64,000 nucleotides of DNA from an uncultured Pelagibacteraceae bacterium (GTDB lineage: Bacteria; Pseudomonadota; Alphaproteobacteria; Pelagibacterales; Pelagibacteraceae), in the NCBI GenBank assembly GCA_902580445.1, contig CACHKQ010000002.1:1-64000 (forward strand), in the 5' to 3' direction. A program made the position numbers and the translations under genes. The first letter of the stretch is position 1. Every line of letters starts with the position of its first letter. A model generated the notes under the pieces. It was given only the letters and a program-made list of their open reading frames with translations. It had not been told where the DNA came from and searched no databases. This document shows, piece after piece, positions 17,217 through 25,531 of this stretch.

Positions 17217-19343
17217 ATGTCGAAAGCATTATTTTCAGAAAAATCTAATATTAGCAATCAACTCATAAACAGAGAATTATCTTGGCTTCAGTTTAATGAT
17301 CGTGTTTTAGAAGAGTCAAAAGATGAAGCAAATCCTCTATTCGAAAGAGTAAAATTTTTATCAATCGCAGGTACAAATTTAGATGAATTTTTTATGGTAA
17401 GAGTCGCTGGACTTTTTAATCAAATTAAAGATGGTTTTGACGAATTAAGCGCAGATGGATTAACTGCAGAGGATCAATTGAATAGGGTCGTATTAAAAAC
17501 TAAAGATCTATTAAAGAAGCAAAACGAAGCATTCCTAGAGTTGAAAAAAGAGCTATCGAAAGAAAAAATTTTCATTCGAAAAATATCAGAACTAAATAAG
17601 AAGGATCTTATGTATCTAAGAGAATATTTTCGGGAAACAATTTATCCTATAATAACACCTACTGCCATTGACCCATCACATCCCTTTCCTTTTATACCAA
17701 ATAAAGGCCAAGCAATTTTACTAAGAATGACTAGAATAAAAAAAAAAAGAGAACTAAATGCAATTATAGTTATACCAAGAGCACTTCCAAAATTTGTATC
17801 TCTAAACAATTCTGAAACAATAAATGAATTTGTCACAATTGATGACGTAATTTGTAAATTTGCTAATGAAATATTTCCAGACCATAATATCGAGGCAAGT
17901 TTGCAGTTTAAAATAATTAGAGACAGCGAAATTGAAATAGATGATGAAGCTGCTGATCTTGTGAGATATTTTGAAAAAGCAATTAAGAAAAGAAGAAGGG
18001 GAAACGTAGTTAAACTCGAAGTACTCACTAATTCAAACAAAAAACTTTTAAATTTTATTTCAAAAAAATTTAAAATGGATGAAGATCATATTTATGAGGT
18101 TGAAGGATTGGTTGGAATACAAGATATAGATGAAATTTGTAAAAAGAAAGATCCAAAGCTGAGATTTAAAAAATTTAATCCTAGAGAAGTTGAAAGATTG
18201 AAAGAATTTGATAATAAATTTTTTTCAGCTATAAGAAGCAAAGATTTTGTTGTACACCACCCTTTTGAAACATTTGATGTAGTAATTCAATTTTTAGAAG
18301 CTGCAGCAAAAGATCCCAAAGTTATCGGTATCAAACAAACTTTGTATCGAACCACTCCTGACTCTCCTATTGTAAAAGCACTTAGTAGAGCAGCAGAAAA
18401 CGGAAAAGTTGTAACAGCTGTAGTAGAAATAAAAGCTCGATTTGATGAGGAAGCTAATATTGAATTATCTAGGAAACTAGAGAAAGCTGGCGTTCAAATT
18501 GTTTATGGATTCGCAAAATACAAAACGCATGCAAAGGCAAGTTTAGTTTTAAGAAAAGAGGGAACTAAAACGCGAAGCTATGTTCACTTGGGTACAGGAA
18601 ACTATCATCCAATTAATGCAAAAATTTATACTGACTTATCACTGTTTAGCTCTAATCAAGACCTGGCCAAAGATGTTGAAAAATTTTTCAATTATGTAAC
18701 TGGTTATGCAAAACCAAAAAAATTAAATAAAATCTTTATGTCACCAATAAATAGTAGGAATTTCTTTGAAAAAAAAATTGAAAATGAAATTGCAAATGCA
18801 AATAAAGGAAGACCTGCAGAAATATGGGCAAAAATGAATTCTCTTGTAGACCCTGGAATTATTAAGAAATTTTACGAAGCTTCAAACGCAGGCGTTAAAA
18901 TAAATTTATCAGTAAGAGGCGTATGTTGCTTAAGACCTGGAATTAAAGCTCAATCTGAAAATATAAAAGTAAAAAGCCTTATTGGCAGATTTTTAGAACA
19001 CTCAAGAATTTATTGTTTTGCAAATGGTAGTTCTATGCCCTCTAGAGAGAATCAGGTATATATTTCATCTGCAGATTTAATGCCTAGAAATTTAGATAGA
19101 AGAATTGAAATTATAATTCCAATAGAAAACAATACTGTGCATGAGCAAATTTTAGATCAAATTATGTTAGCCAACTTTAAAGATAAATCAGAAACATGGT
19201 ATTTAGATAGCTTAGGAAACTATCATAAAGAACAAGAAAAAGGCTTTTCAGCACATACCTATTTTATGGAAAACTCAAGTTTATCAGGTCGTGGTAAGTC
19301 ACTTTTAAAAGTTAAACCTCAAAATTTAAGATTGGTGAAATGA
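17217..19343 (+). CDS. ppk: Polyphosphate kinase 1
   Basis: Makes polyphosphate from ATP (reversible). The 708-residue length is normal. The N-terminal domain opens with NRELSWLQFNDRVLEES. The catalytic part has the autophosphorylated histidine in YKTHAKASLVLR (about 440) and the second His in FLEHSRIYCFANG. The gene overlaps ppx by 4 bases (ATGA), a classic ppk-ppx operon, and follows the pst/pho block, so phosphate uptake and storage genes are contiguous. Confidence 0.97.
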   Translation: MSKALFSEKSNISNQLINRELSWLQFNDRVLEESKDEANPLFERVKFLSIAGTNLDEFFMVRVAGLFNQIKDGFDELSADGLTAEDQLNRVVLKTKDLLKKQNEAFLELKKELSKEKIFIRKISELNKKDLMYLREYFRETIYPIITPTAIDPSHPFPFIPNKGQAILLRMTRIKKKRELNAIIVIPRALPKFVSLNNSETINEFVTIDDVICKFANEIFPDHNIEASLQFKIIRDSEIEIDDEAADLVRYFEKAIKKRRRGNVVKLEVLTNSNKKLLNFISKKFKMDEDHIYEVEGLVGIQDIDEICKKKDPKLRFKKFNPREVERLKEFDNKFFSAIRSKDFVVHHPFETFDVVIQFLEAAAKDPKVIGIKQTLYRTTPDSPIVKALSRAAENGKVVTAVVEIKARFDEEANIELSRKLEKAGVQIVYGFAKYKTHAKASLVLRKEGTKTRSYVHLGTGNYHPINAKIYTDLSLFSSNQDLAKDVEKFFNYVTGYAKPKKLNKIFMSPINSRNFFEKKIENEIANANKGRPAEIWAKMNSLVDPGIIKKFYEASNAGVKINLSVRGVCCLRPGIKAQSENIKVKSLIGRFLEHSRIYCFANGSSMPSRENQVYISSADLMPRNLDRRIEIIIPIENNTVHEQILDQIMLANFKDKSETWYLDSLGNYHKEQEKGFSAHTYFMENSSLSGRGKSLLKVKPQNLRLVK

Positions 19344-20845
19344 AACCAGAATTTAAAAATCTTTTTAAATTTCAGTCTAATAAAAAGTCTAAACAAGCCA
19401 TAATAGATCTTGGATCAAACTCAGTAAGAATGCTCATATATGACAATTTTAAAATTTCTCCAATTCCAGTTTTTAATGAAAAAGCAGTCTGCAAACTTGG
19501 AAAAAATTTAGATAAATCTAAAAAATTAAATCCTGATGGAATTAAAAGTTCTTTAAAAGTTTTAAATAGATTTAAAGAAATTTTAGATATTTCAGACGTT
19601 CAAGATTTAGAAATTATTGCTACAGCAGCTTTTAGGGAGGCTACTGATGCAAAAGAATTTTTAAGAGAAATTGAAAAAATATTTAATAAAAAACCACTAG
19701 TATTATCTGGCGAGGAAGAAGCAAGAACATCAGCAAACGGTGTAATGGTAGGATTTGATGAAGTAGATGGACTAGTTGCAGATTTAGGAGGGGGAAGTTT
19801 AGAACTTGCCAGAGTTTCTAAAAATCAAATTTTCGAAACAACCTCTTTACCTCTTGGAGTATTAAGACTTGAAAATAATCCTATTATAAAAAAAAGAAAT
19901 TTGGGAAAATATGTTAGAAAACTTTTAAGAGATGAAAAATGGCTTTCTAAAAAAAAATTTAAAAATATTTATTTGGTAGGAGGGACTTGGAGATCATTAT
20001 TTAAATATCATCTCTTTAAAGAAAAACACCCATTACATATTTTGCATCAATATAAGCTCTCAAAAGATGTAGCAGTAAAATACTTAAATAGAATTTCAAA
20101 ATTTAATAAATCATCTTTGAAATCAATGGAATATATTACTAAATCTAGAACTCCCTATTTACCTTTTAGCTCTATAATACTAAACGAAATAATTGAAGCA
20201 GCAAGCCCCTCAAAAGTTATTTGCTCAATCAGTGGACTGAGAGAGGGACATATGAATACAATTATAAACCAAGGAATGAGCGAGGATGAAATTTTCAAAT
20301 TAAAAACTGATGGTATATCTTTTAAAAAAGGGGACTATGGAAAGAGTTTTGAGAAATATTTTAATTTTATTTCACCATTATTTGAAGACAACGAATATTT
20401 TAATCGAAGATTACTAACCTTGGCTTGTATCTTAAGTAAAATGGATTGGGGCCTAGGAGCTTTTCAAAAAGCAGAGTTAGTTTTTATGGAAGTGTTAAAT
20501 ACTCCATTACTAAAACTAAAACATAAAGATAGGGTAAAAGTTGCATCAGCAAGTTTTTGGAGACATTGTGGCTTAAAATATAACCCGGATTATCAGTTTC
20601 TATCCTTATTAAATAACAACGAGATTTTATCCTCAAAGCAAGTGGGATCTGCTTTAAGATTAGCAGAGTCACTTACAAGCATGTCTTCTTTGTTGTTAGA
20701 TGAATTTAAAATTTATAAAAGAAATAAGACTATTTTTTTGAAAATACCTAACAATCATAGCGATATAGTCTCAAAACAAGTAACTAAAAGACTTAAAAAT
20801 TTAGCAAAAGAGATGAATGTCGACTCTAATATCATTTATTCTTGA
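19340..20845 (+). CDS. ppx: Exopolyphosphatase Ppx/GppA
   Basis: Hydrolyses polyphosphate to phosphate, and possibly pppGpp. The 501 residues contain the actin-like Ppx/GppA domain (IIDLGSNSVRMLIYD at about 21-35, LSGEEEARTSANGV about 125, VADLGGGSLELA about 148) and a C-terminal helical HD-like domain (about 315-500). It overlaps ppk by 4 bases. The first 18 residues are a short extra lead-in. Confidence 0.94.
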   Translation: MKPEFKNLFKFQSNKKSKQAIIDLGSNSVRMLIYDNFKISPIPVFNEKAVCKLGKNLDKSKKLNPDGIKSSLKVLNRFKEILDISDVQDLEIIATAAFREATDAKEFLREIEKIFNKKPLVLSGEEEARTSANGVMVGFDEVDGLVADLGGGSLELARVSKNQIFETTSLPLGVLRLENNPIIKKRNLGKYVRKLLRDEKWLSKKKFKNIYLVGGTWRSLFKYHLFKEKHPLHILHQYKLSKDVAVKYLNRISKFNKSSLKSMEYITKSRTPYLPFSSIILNEIIEAASPSKVICSISGLREGHMNTIINQGMSEDEIFKLKTDGISFKKGDYGKSFEKYFNFISPLFEDNEYFNRRLLTLACILSKMDWGLGAFQKAELVFMEVLNTPLLKLKHKDRVKVASASFWRHCGLKYNPDYQFLSLLNNNEILSSKQVGSALRLAESLTSMSSLLLDEFKIYKRNKTIFLKIPNNHSDIVSKQVTKRLKNLAKEMNVDSNIIYS

Positions 20846-20957
20846 AAATTAATAAATCTTTAACTTAATTTTAATATTTTTTTAGCATTTCTATATTATT
20901 AATTAATTATGAGACTTCCTTAATATTTATTTTAATTAATTTATTACGTTTCCCTCA

Positions 20958-20990
20958 AAATACGCTCGGTAAAATTTATCGAGCGTATTT
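20958..20990 (+). terminator. 11-bp hairpin downstream of ppx
   Basis: An 11-bp perfect stem (AAATACGCTCG/CGAGCGTATTT) closes an 11-base loop. It lies 112 bases after ppx, is unusually GC-rich for the surroundings, and is flanked by an A-run and a short T-run. It could end the ppk-ppx transcript, though the distal T-tract is only TTTC, so efficiency is uncertain. Confidence 0.5.
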
Positions 20991-21154
20991 CATTATAAAT
21001 AAAATATATATCTCTTTATAAGATATAATGTTTAAATTCATAAAACTTTAATAATAATTAAAAAATTTTGTTACTTAGTTTCTTTAAAAGAAGTCTTAAC
21101 AAAATTTGATGTTTAAAATCATCATTATCCCCGTTAAATCTTGTTAATTCACTA

Positions 21155-21197
21155 CTTTCTCCCTCTTATTTAAGAGAAGGGAGAAAGACAATTTTTT
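21155..21197 (+). terminator. Terminator-like hairpin with T-tract
   Basis: CTTTCTCCC (21155-21163) pairs with GGGAGAAAG (21179-21187); an inner TCTT/AAGA adds 4 pairs with a small bulge. It is followed by ACAATTTTTTG, giving a T-tract on the plus strand. It also lies just beyond the 3' end of the minus-strand lysine-rich gene and may serve it too. Confidence 0.55.
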
Positions 21198-21201
21198 GAT
21201 A

Positions 21202-21411
21202 TTAATTATTTATAGATGCAGGAGACTTCTCTGCATTTTTCTTAGCAAGCTTTTTTGCTTTTTTTTCTGCAACCTTTTTTTCTAAACCAGCAATTTTAAT
21301 ATTAACTTTTGACAATTTTTTTTCTTTGGCCTTAATTTTATTTTTCAGTCTATCAATTGCTTTTAAAATTTTTGTTTTTTTCTTCTCATTTTTTTTTAGT
21401 TTTTTTCCCAT
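21202..21411 (-). CDS. Small lysine-rich coiled-coil protein, unknown function
   Basis: A 69-residue protein that is about 40% lysine, with a heptad-like pattern (residues about 12-60) predicting one long charged coiled coil, and a short SPASINN tail. The start is supported by an exact GGAGGT ribosome site 5 bases before the ATG, strong for this genome. No domain is recognised. The composition suggests binding to nucleic acid or another polyanion, polyphosphate included given ppk-ppx next door; this is only inference. Confidence 0.7.
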   Translation of the reverse strand: MGKKLKKNEKKKTKILKAIDRLKNKIKAKEKKLSKVNIKIAGLEKKVAEKKAKKLAKKNAEKSPASINN

Positions 21412-21547
21412 TTTTACCTCCAGATTATTAGATGATAAATTTAATCACAGAATTCATAAATCTAAAAGTTAATTTTATACAACCTGTAGTTTACAAATTT
21501 TTAATATTTTTTAATTAAACTTATCCGATTGGCAAGTTTTGTATTTT

Positions 21548-22201
21548 TCAATTTTTCACTAAAAATAACTTTTTAACAATAAATACAGCAATTAACATTC
21601 CTACAAGTTCAGCTAAGATATAATAAGGAGTGTTTAAATAACTAATACCAGTAAACGATTCTGTAAAAGTTCTAGCAATCGCAACAGCTGGATTTGCAAA
21701 AGAAGTAGACGAAGTAAACCAGTAACCAGCTGTAATATAAAGACCAACACTAGCAGCAACAGCAATTTTTCCTGACTTCATAGAGCCAAAAATTATTATT
21801 ATAAGCCCTAATGTTGCTATTACTTCAGATGTGAATATGTAAATTCCATCTCTTGATTTAGTAGATAATTCATAAATGTCATGTTCAAAAAAGAAATTGG
21901 CTAAACCAACACCAATCAAGCAACCAATCAATTGAGCAATGATATAGTAGGGTAGCAGTTTCTTTTTTAATTTTCCCGTTATTGTCATGGCAATACTTAC
22001 AAATGGATTAAAGTGAGCTCCTGATACATCAGCAAATACTGTAATAAGCACAAATAAACCTGCTCCTGTTGCTATTGTGTTTGCAATTAACATCACAGCA
22101 ACGTCATTACTTAAGTTTTCAGCCATTAAACCTGAGCCAACAATTATCATGACTAAAAAACAACTTCCTATAAATTCACCAACAAATATTTTATTCTTCA
22201 T
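21548..22201 (-). CDS. aqpS: AqpS-like aquaglyceroporin (arsenite channel)
   Basis: MIP-family channel of 217 residues from the ATG at 22201, which overlaps the arsC stop by 11 bases; an upstream in-frame start inside arsC is unlikely. Six membrane helices are visible. The second pore motif is SFANPAVA. The first reads HFNPFVS, so NPA is replaced by NPF. In Sinorhizobium, aqpS sits in the ars operon beside arsC and lets arsenite out passively. The same pairing here supports arsenite efflux; water or glycerol transport is the alternative. Confidence 0.82.
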   Translation of the reverse strand: MKNKIFVGEFIGSCFLVMIIVGSGLMAENLSNDVAVMLIANTIATGAGLFVLITVFADVSGAHFNPFVSIAMTITGKLKKKLLPYYIIAQLIGCLIGVGLANFFFEHDIYELSTKSRDGIYIFTSEVIATLGLIIIIFGSMKSGKIAVAASVGLYITAGYWFTSSTSFANPAVAIARTFTESFTGISYLNTPYYILAELVGMLIAVFIVKKLFLVKN

Positions 22202-22625
22202 TTGAGACCCATTCTTTAATCTTATTAGATAATATTTCATAAGTTTCATCAATTACTTTTTCAACCTCTGTATCAGAAGTAGCAGATTTAATTTTTTCAA
22301 CTGGGTCTTCAATATCCCAATGAATTATATCTTTTTTTTCAGGCCAGACCGGACAGACCTCATTATGGGCATTGTTACAAACTGTTATAACTTGATGAAT
22401 TTTTATTTTATTGTTTAAAAACTGGTCAAAATTCTTTGAAGAATAATTTGATATATCGAAATTTTTTTTTTCTAAATATTTTTTTATATTAGGGTTTATT
22501 TTCCCTGTTGGATTGCTACCTGCACTAAAAGCTTTAAATTTTAAACTATAATTTTTATTGATCAAAGCTTCTGCAAGAATACTTCTTGCTGAATTGCCTG
22601 TGCACACAAACAAAATATTCCTCAT
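22191..22625 (-). CDS. arsC: Arsenate reductase ArsC, LMW-phosphatase family
   Basis: The 144-residue protein begins NILFVCTGNSARSILAEAL; C8-x5-R14 is the low-molecular-weight phosphatase loop, with a further cysteine pair in VCNNAHNEVCPVWP (about 80-90) as in thioredoxin-coupled ArsC. These cysteines relay electrons to reduce arsenate to arsenite. The gene is directly upstream of aqpS. Pst-type uptake also brings in arsenate, so location beside the pst/pho genes makes sense. Confidence 0.92.
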   Translation of the reverse strand: MRNILFVCTGNSARSILAEALINKNYSLKFKAFSAGSNPTGKINPNIKKYLEKKNFDISNYSSKNFDQFLNNKIKIHQVITVCNNAHNEVCPVWPEKKDIIHWDIEDPVEKIKSATSDTEVEKVIDETYEILSNKIKEWVSNEE

Positions 22626-22629
22626 AAAT

Positions 22630-22857
22630 CTATATCGAATACTTTATTATACCCGCAAACATTATAGGTATTTGCAATGCAAAGTTTGTAAGTAACGGTT
22701 TATCCTTTGTTACCGTGCCTACAACTGTCCATCCAATAATACCAAGTCCGTGAGGTATCATGCTGTAAGGATAGTAATCTAAATAGAATGCTAATATTCC
22801 AAACAAGGTTAAAAACGTACTTGTCCATTTAAGATATTTAATAGTTATTTTATTCAT
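22630..22857 (-). CDS. Small membrane protein, unknown, first gene of the ars string
   Basis: A 75-residue hydrophobic protein with about three membrane segments (roughly 11-28, 33-50 and 56-74), separated by a PYSMIPHG loop and a TKDKPLL loop. No family is recognised. It is 4 bases upstream of arsC, so it should be co-transcribed with arsC and aqpS. A role in arsenic or phosphate handling is possible by association only. Confidence 0.7.
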   Translation of the reverse strand: MNKITIKYLKWTSTFLTLFGILAFYLDYYPYSMIPHGLGIIGWTVVGTVTKDKPLLTNFALQIPIMFAGIIKYSI

Positions 22858-22869
22858 ATTTTTCTACTG

Positions 22870-22894
22870 ATTATAATATTAAAGTATTGTTAAG
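22870..22894 (-). promoter_or_regulatory. Candidate promoter of the ars string, weak Pho-box likeness
   Basis: On the minus strand a perfect TATAAT (22875-22870) lies 12 bases before the small-membrane-protein ATG, implying a leader of about 6 bases. Just upstream, CTTAACAATACTTTAATAT has TTAAC and TTAAT 11 bases apart, resembling the plcP and pstS sites but without the G of GTAAC. In DNA this AT-rich, chance cannot be excluded. Confidence 0.35.
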
Positions 22895-22908
22895 GTTTTA
22901 TTAAAGGA

Positions 22909-23409
22909 TTACTTAGAAGCTTTAACTTTCTTCTCTATGAAGTCAGGAATATCATCCTCTTTATCTATCAATTCGTCCTTTTGATCTCTGGTCTGAAATG
23001 CGTATAAAACATGGAGTTTGCAATATGAAAAACCCTCAATTGGTGATCTTCCACAAAAATAGAAATTTTCTTCATCCGGGTGACCTATGGGCCATCTACA
23101 ATTTTTATCATCTAATTCTTCCAATTTTTTTGGATTTTCCGGCTCAAAGTTTTTATCAAGAAGTAAGGATTTGAACCTACTTCTTCTACTTATATTTCTC
23201 TCCTCTTTACTTTGAACACTCGTAGCAGGTTTATTTTGCTTTTGCGTTTTTGTAGATTGAACACGGCCAGCAAGCTTTAACCTATGGGCTTTACCAATAA
23301 CTGCGTTTCTAGTGGTTCCGCCTAAAGCCTCAGCTATCTGACTAGCTGTATGGCCTTTTTCCCATAACTCTTTTAATTTTGCTTCGCGTGTTTCGTCCCA
23401 ATAACTCAT
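22909..23409 (-). CDS. gcrA: Cell-cycle regulator GcrA
   Basis: Alphaproteobacterial sigma70-cofactor that activates promoters at methylated GANTC sites. The 166 residues begin SYWDETREAKLKELWEKG, the GcrA N-terminal DNA-binding domain with SQIAEALGGTTRNAVIGKAHRL. A cysteine/histidine-bearing C-terminal part follows (NCRWPIGHPDEENFYFCGR at about 104, YCKLH at about 131). Single gene between the ars string and the divergent ABC permease. Confidence 0.95.
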   Translation of the reverse strand: MSYWDETREAKLKELWEKGHTASQIAEALGGTTRNAVIGKAHRLKLAGRVQSTKTQKQNKPATSVQSKEERNISRRSRFKSLLLDKNFEPENPKKLEELDDKNCRWPIGHPDEENFYFCGRSPIEGFSYCKLHVLYAFQTRDQKDELIDKEDDIPDFIEKKVKASK

Positions 23410-23544
23410 ATTTAGAAAACTACATCTTGTTTTATAGTTTTAAGCTATTACAAAATCTAGTAGTGTTGAAACAAATAAGTCTCAAAATCTGTTTATAAAA
23501 AAAGTTTTTCACAGAAATTTTTTTTTGGAGTTATAAGACTACGT

Positions 23545-24357
23545 ATGGTTGAAATGAGAACAAAATATAAATTTGGCGCTAGAAGATTTGGCCTAATAAA
23601 TTGGATAGGTTTTTGGACACTTTATAAAAAAGAAGTTTTAAGATTTCTTATAGTTTGGATTCAAACACTTTTATCCCCAATAATATCTTCTTTGTTATTC
23701 CTTGGAGTTTTAGCAGTTGCAATCGGAGATGGCAGATCAGATATGCTTGGTTATCCATTTATAACTTTCCTCGCGCCTGGATTGATTGCAATGCAAATAA
23801 TACAACAAGCTTTCTCGCATTCTTCTTCAAGCTTCATGATTGGAAAAATTCAAGGAAATATTGTGGATATTTTATATGCACCTCTCTCACCATCTGAAGT
23901 AACTATTGCGGTAGCTCTTGCGGCTACAACGAGAAGTTTCATGATAGGACTAGTGTCTCTAATTGTATTCTATTTTTTAGTTGATATAGAAATTAAAAGT
24001 TTTTCTGCGGTGATTTTCTACACTTTCATTTCATCTTTTATACTCGGGTCGGTAGGTGTCATAGCAGGACTTTGGGCAGAAAAATTTGATCATATGGCGA
24101 CAGTAACAAATTTCTTAATCATACCATTGTCATTTTTATCAGGAACTTTTTATACCATTGATAACCTGCCAGTTTTTCTTCAAACAATAAGTAAATGTAA
24201 TCCATTTTTTTACATGATTGATGGATTTAGATATGGCTTCCTTGAGAAATCAGACGGATCAATATTTGTTGGATCATTATATTTAACGATCTTAGCAATT
24301 GTTCTTTGGTATGTGTCTTATTTGCTTTATAAAAAGGGGTATAAAATAAGATCTTAA
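23545..24357 (+). CDS. ABC-2 type transporter permease
   Basis: The 270-residue inner-membrane protein has six hydrophobic segments and the ABC-2 layout (PIISSLLFLGVLAVAIG near 46, and the NPFFYMIDGFRYGFLE motif near 225). It resembles YadH/NodJ-type export permeases. No ATPase partner gene is next to it; the downstream gene is argD, one base away. The substrate is unknown, and the ATPase must be elsewhere. An internal ATG at codon 4 is an equally possible start. Confidence 0.88.
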   Translation: MVEMRTKYKFGARRFGLINWIGFWTLYKKEVLRFLIVWIQTLLSPIISSLLFLGVLAVAIGDGRSDMLGYPFITFLAPGLIAMQIIQQAFSHSSSSFMIGKIQGNIVDILYAPLSPSEVTIAVALAATTRSFMIGLVSLIVFYFLVDIEIKSFSAVIFYTFISSFILGSVGVIAGLWAEKFDHMATVTNFLIIPLSFLSGTFYTIDNLPVFLQTISKCNPFFYMIDGFRYGFLEKSDGSIFVGSLYLTILAIVLWYVSYLLYKKGYKIRS

Positions 24358-24358
24358 A

Positions 24359-25531
24359 ATGAGCGCACTAGCAAAAAATTATAATAGAAGAAAAATTGCT
24401 TTCAGTAGAGGAAAAGGAAGCTTTTTATACTCGAGCAAAGGTCAAAAATATTTAGATTTTGTTCAAGGAATAGCTGTAAATTCTCTTGGTCATGCAAACA
24501 GCTACTTAACAAAAGCTATAAATAAACAATCAAAAAAAGTTTGGCATGTTTCGAATGCTTTCATAATTCCAGAAGGCGAAAAATTAGCTAAAAGATTAAG
24601 ACAAAAAACCTTTGCTGATTATGTTATTTTTCAAAATAGTGGTGCTGAAGCAACCGAATTAGCAATAAAGGCAGCTAGAAGATATTTTTATAAAATCGGC
24701 AAACCTCAAAAAAATAGAATACTTTGTATTAAAAATTCTTTCCACGGCAGAACGCTAGCAACTATATTTGCAAGTGGATCAAAAAAAATGACAGAGGGAT
24801 TTGAGCCAAAGGTTCCTGGTTTTGACCATTTCAATTTTGGTGACCACAAAGCTCTTAAAAAATCTATTACAAAGAAGACTGCAGCAATAATGGTAGAAAC
24901 GGCAATGGGGGAGTCAGGAATAAAAGTTATTCCAGACTGGTGTTTAAGAGAACTTAGAAAGCTTTGTAATAAAAAGAAAATTTTATTAATTTTAGACGAA
25001 GTTCAATGTGGTATCGGTAGATCTGGGAAATTTTTTGCCTTTGAATATGCAAAAATTAAACCAGATATAGTGCCAATCGCAAAGGGCATTGGCGGTGGTT
25101 TTCCAATCGGAGCTGTTTTGATGAATAAAAAAGTTGCAAAAGGTATGACACCTGGATCACACGGAAGTACTTTTGGGGGCAATCCCTTAGCAATGAGCGT
25201 TGGCAATGCAGTTCTAGATCAAATTTTTAAAAAAGGTTTTTTAACAAATGTACAAAAATCATCAAAATATTTTATGAAAGAATTAAATGATATTAAAAAT
25301 GAATATCCAAACATCATAAAAGAAGTTAGAGGTATAGGCTTGCTAATTGGTTTACAGCTTCATGAAGATCAAAATAAATTTATAAAAAAATTAGAAGATA
25401 ATAAATTACTTACAATGAGAGCGGGTGAAAACGTAGTCAGAATCCTGCCGCCTTTGAATGTTAAGAAAAACGAGATAGACATTGCAATTAAAATTATAAG
25501 AAAAGTTTGTAATGAAATGGATAGTATATGA
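24359..25531 (+). CDS. argD: Acetylornithine aminotransferase
   Basis: PLP enzyme of arginine synthesis that converts N-acetylglutamate semialdehyde to N-acetylornithine, possibly also acting in lysine synthesis. The 390 residues include FQNSGAEATELAIKAAR (about 92), FHGRTLA (about 128), ILDEVQCGIGRSG (about 211) and PIAKGIGGGFPIGA with the PLP lysine (about 240). It overlaps argF by 4 bases (ATGA). Confidence 0.94.
   Translation: MSALAKNYNRRKIAFSRGKGSFLYSSKGQKYLDFVQGIAVNSLGHANSYLTKAINKQSKKVWHVSNAFIIPEGEKLAKRLRQKTFADYVIFQNSGAEATELAIKAARRYFYKIGKPQKNRILCIKNSFHGRTLATIFASGSKKMTEGFEPKVPGFDHFNFGDHKALKKSITKKTAAIMVETAMGESGIKVIPDWCLRELRKLCNKKKILLILDEVQCGIGRSGKFFAFEYAKIKPDIVPIAKGIGGGFPIGAVLMNKKVAKGMTPGSHGSTFGGNPLAMSVGNAVLDQIFKKGFLTNVQKSSKYFMKELNDIKNEYPNIIKEVRGIGLLIGLQLHEDQNKFIKKLEDNKLLTMRAGENVVRILPPLNVKKNEIDIAIKIIRKVCNEMDSI

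Larger units (their letters stand above)
20846..21201. other. Structured non-coding gap, candidate small RNA
   Basis: This 356-base gap has no credible ORF but several inverted repeats. AAATACGCTCG (20958-20968) pairs with CGAGCGTATTT (20980-20990). AAATTTTGTTA (21063-21073) pairs with TAACAAAATTT (21097-21107), with TTCTT/AAGAA inside. CTTTCTCCC (21155-21163) pairs with GGGAGAAAG (21179-21187), followed by ATTTTTT, as in a terminator. A perfect TATAAT at 21024-21029 could start an RNA of about 160 nt. No known RNA family is recognised. Confidence 0.45.
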
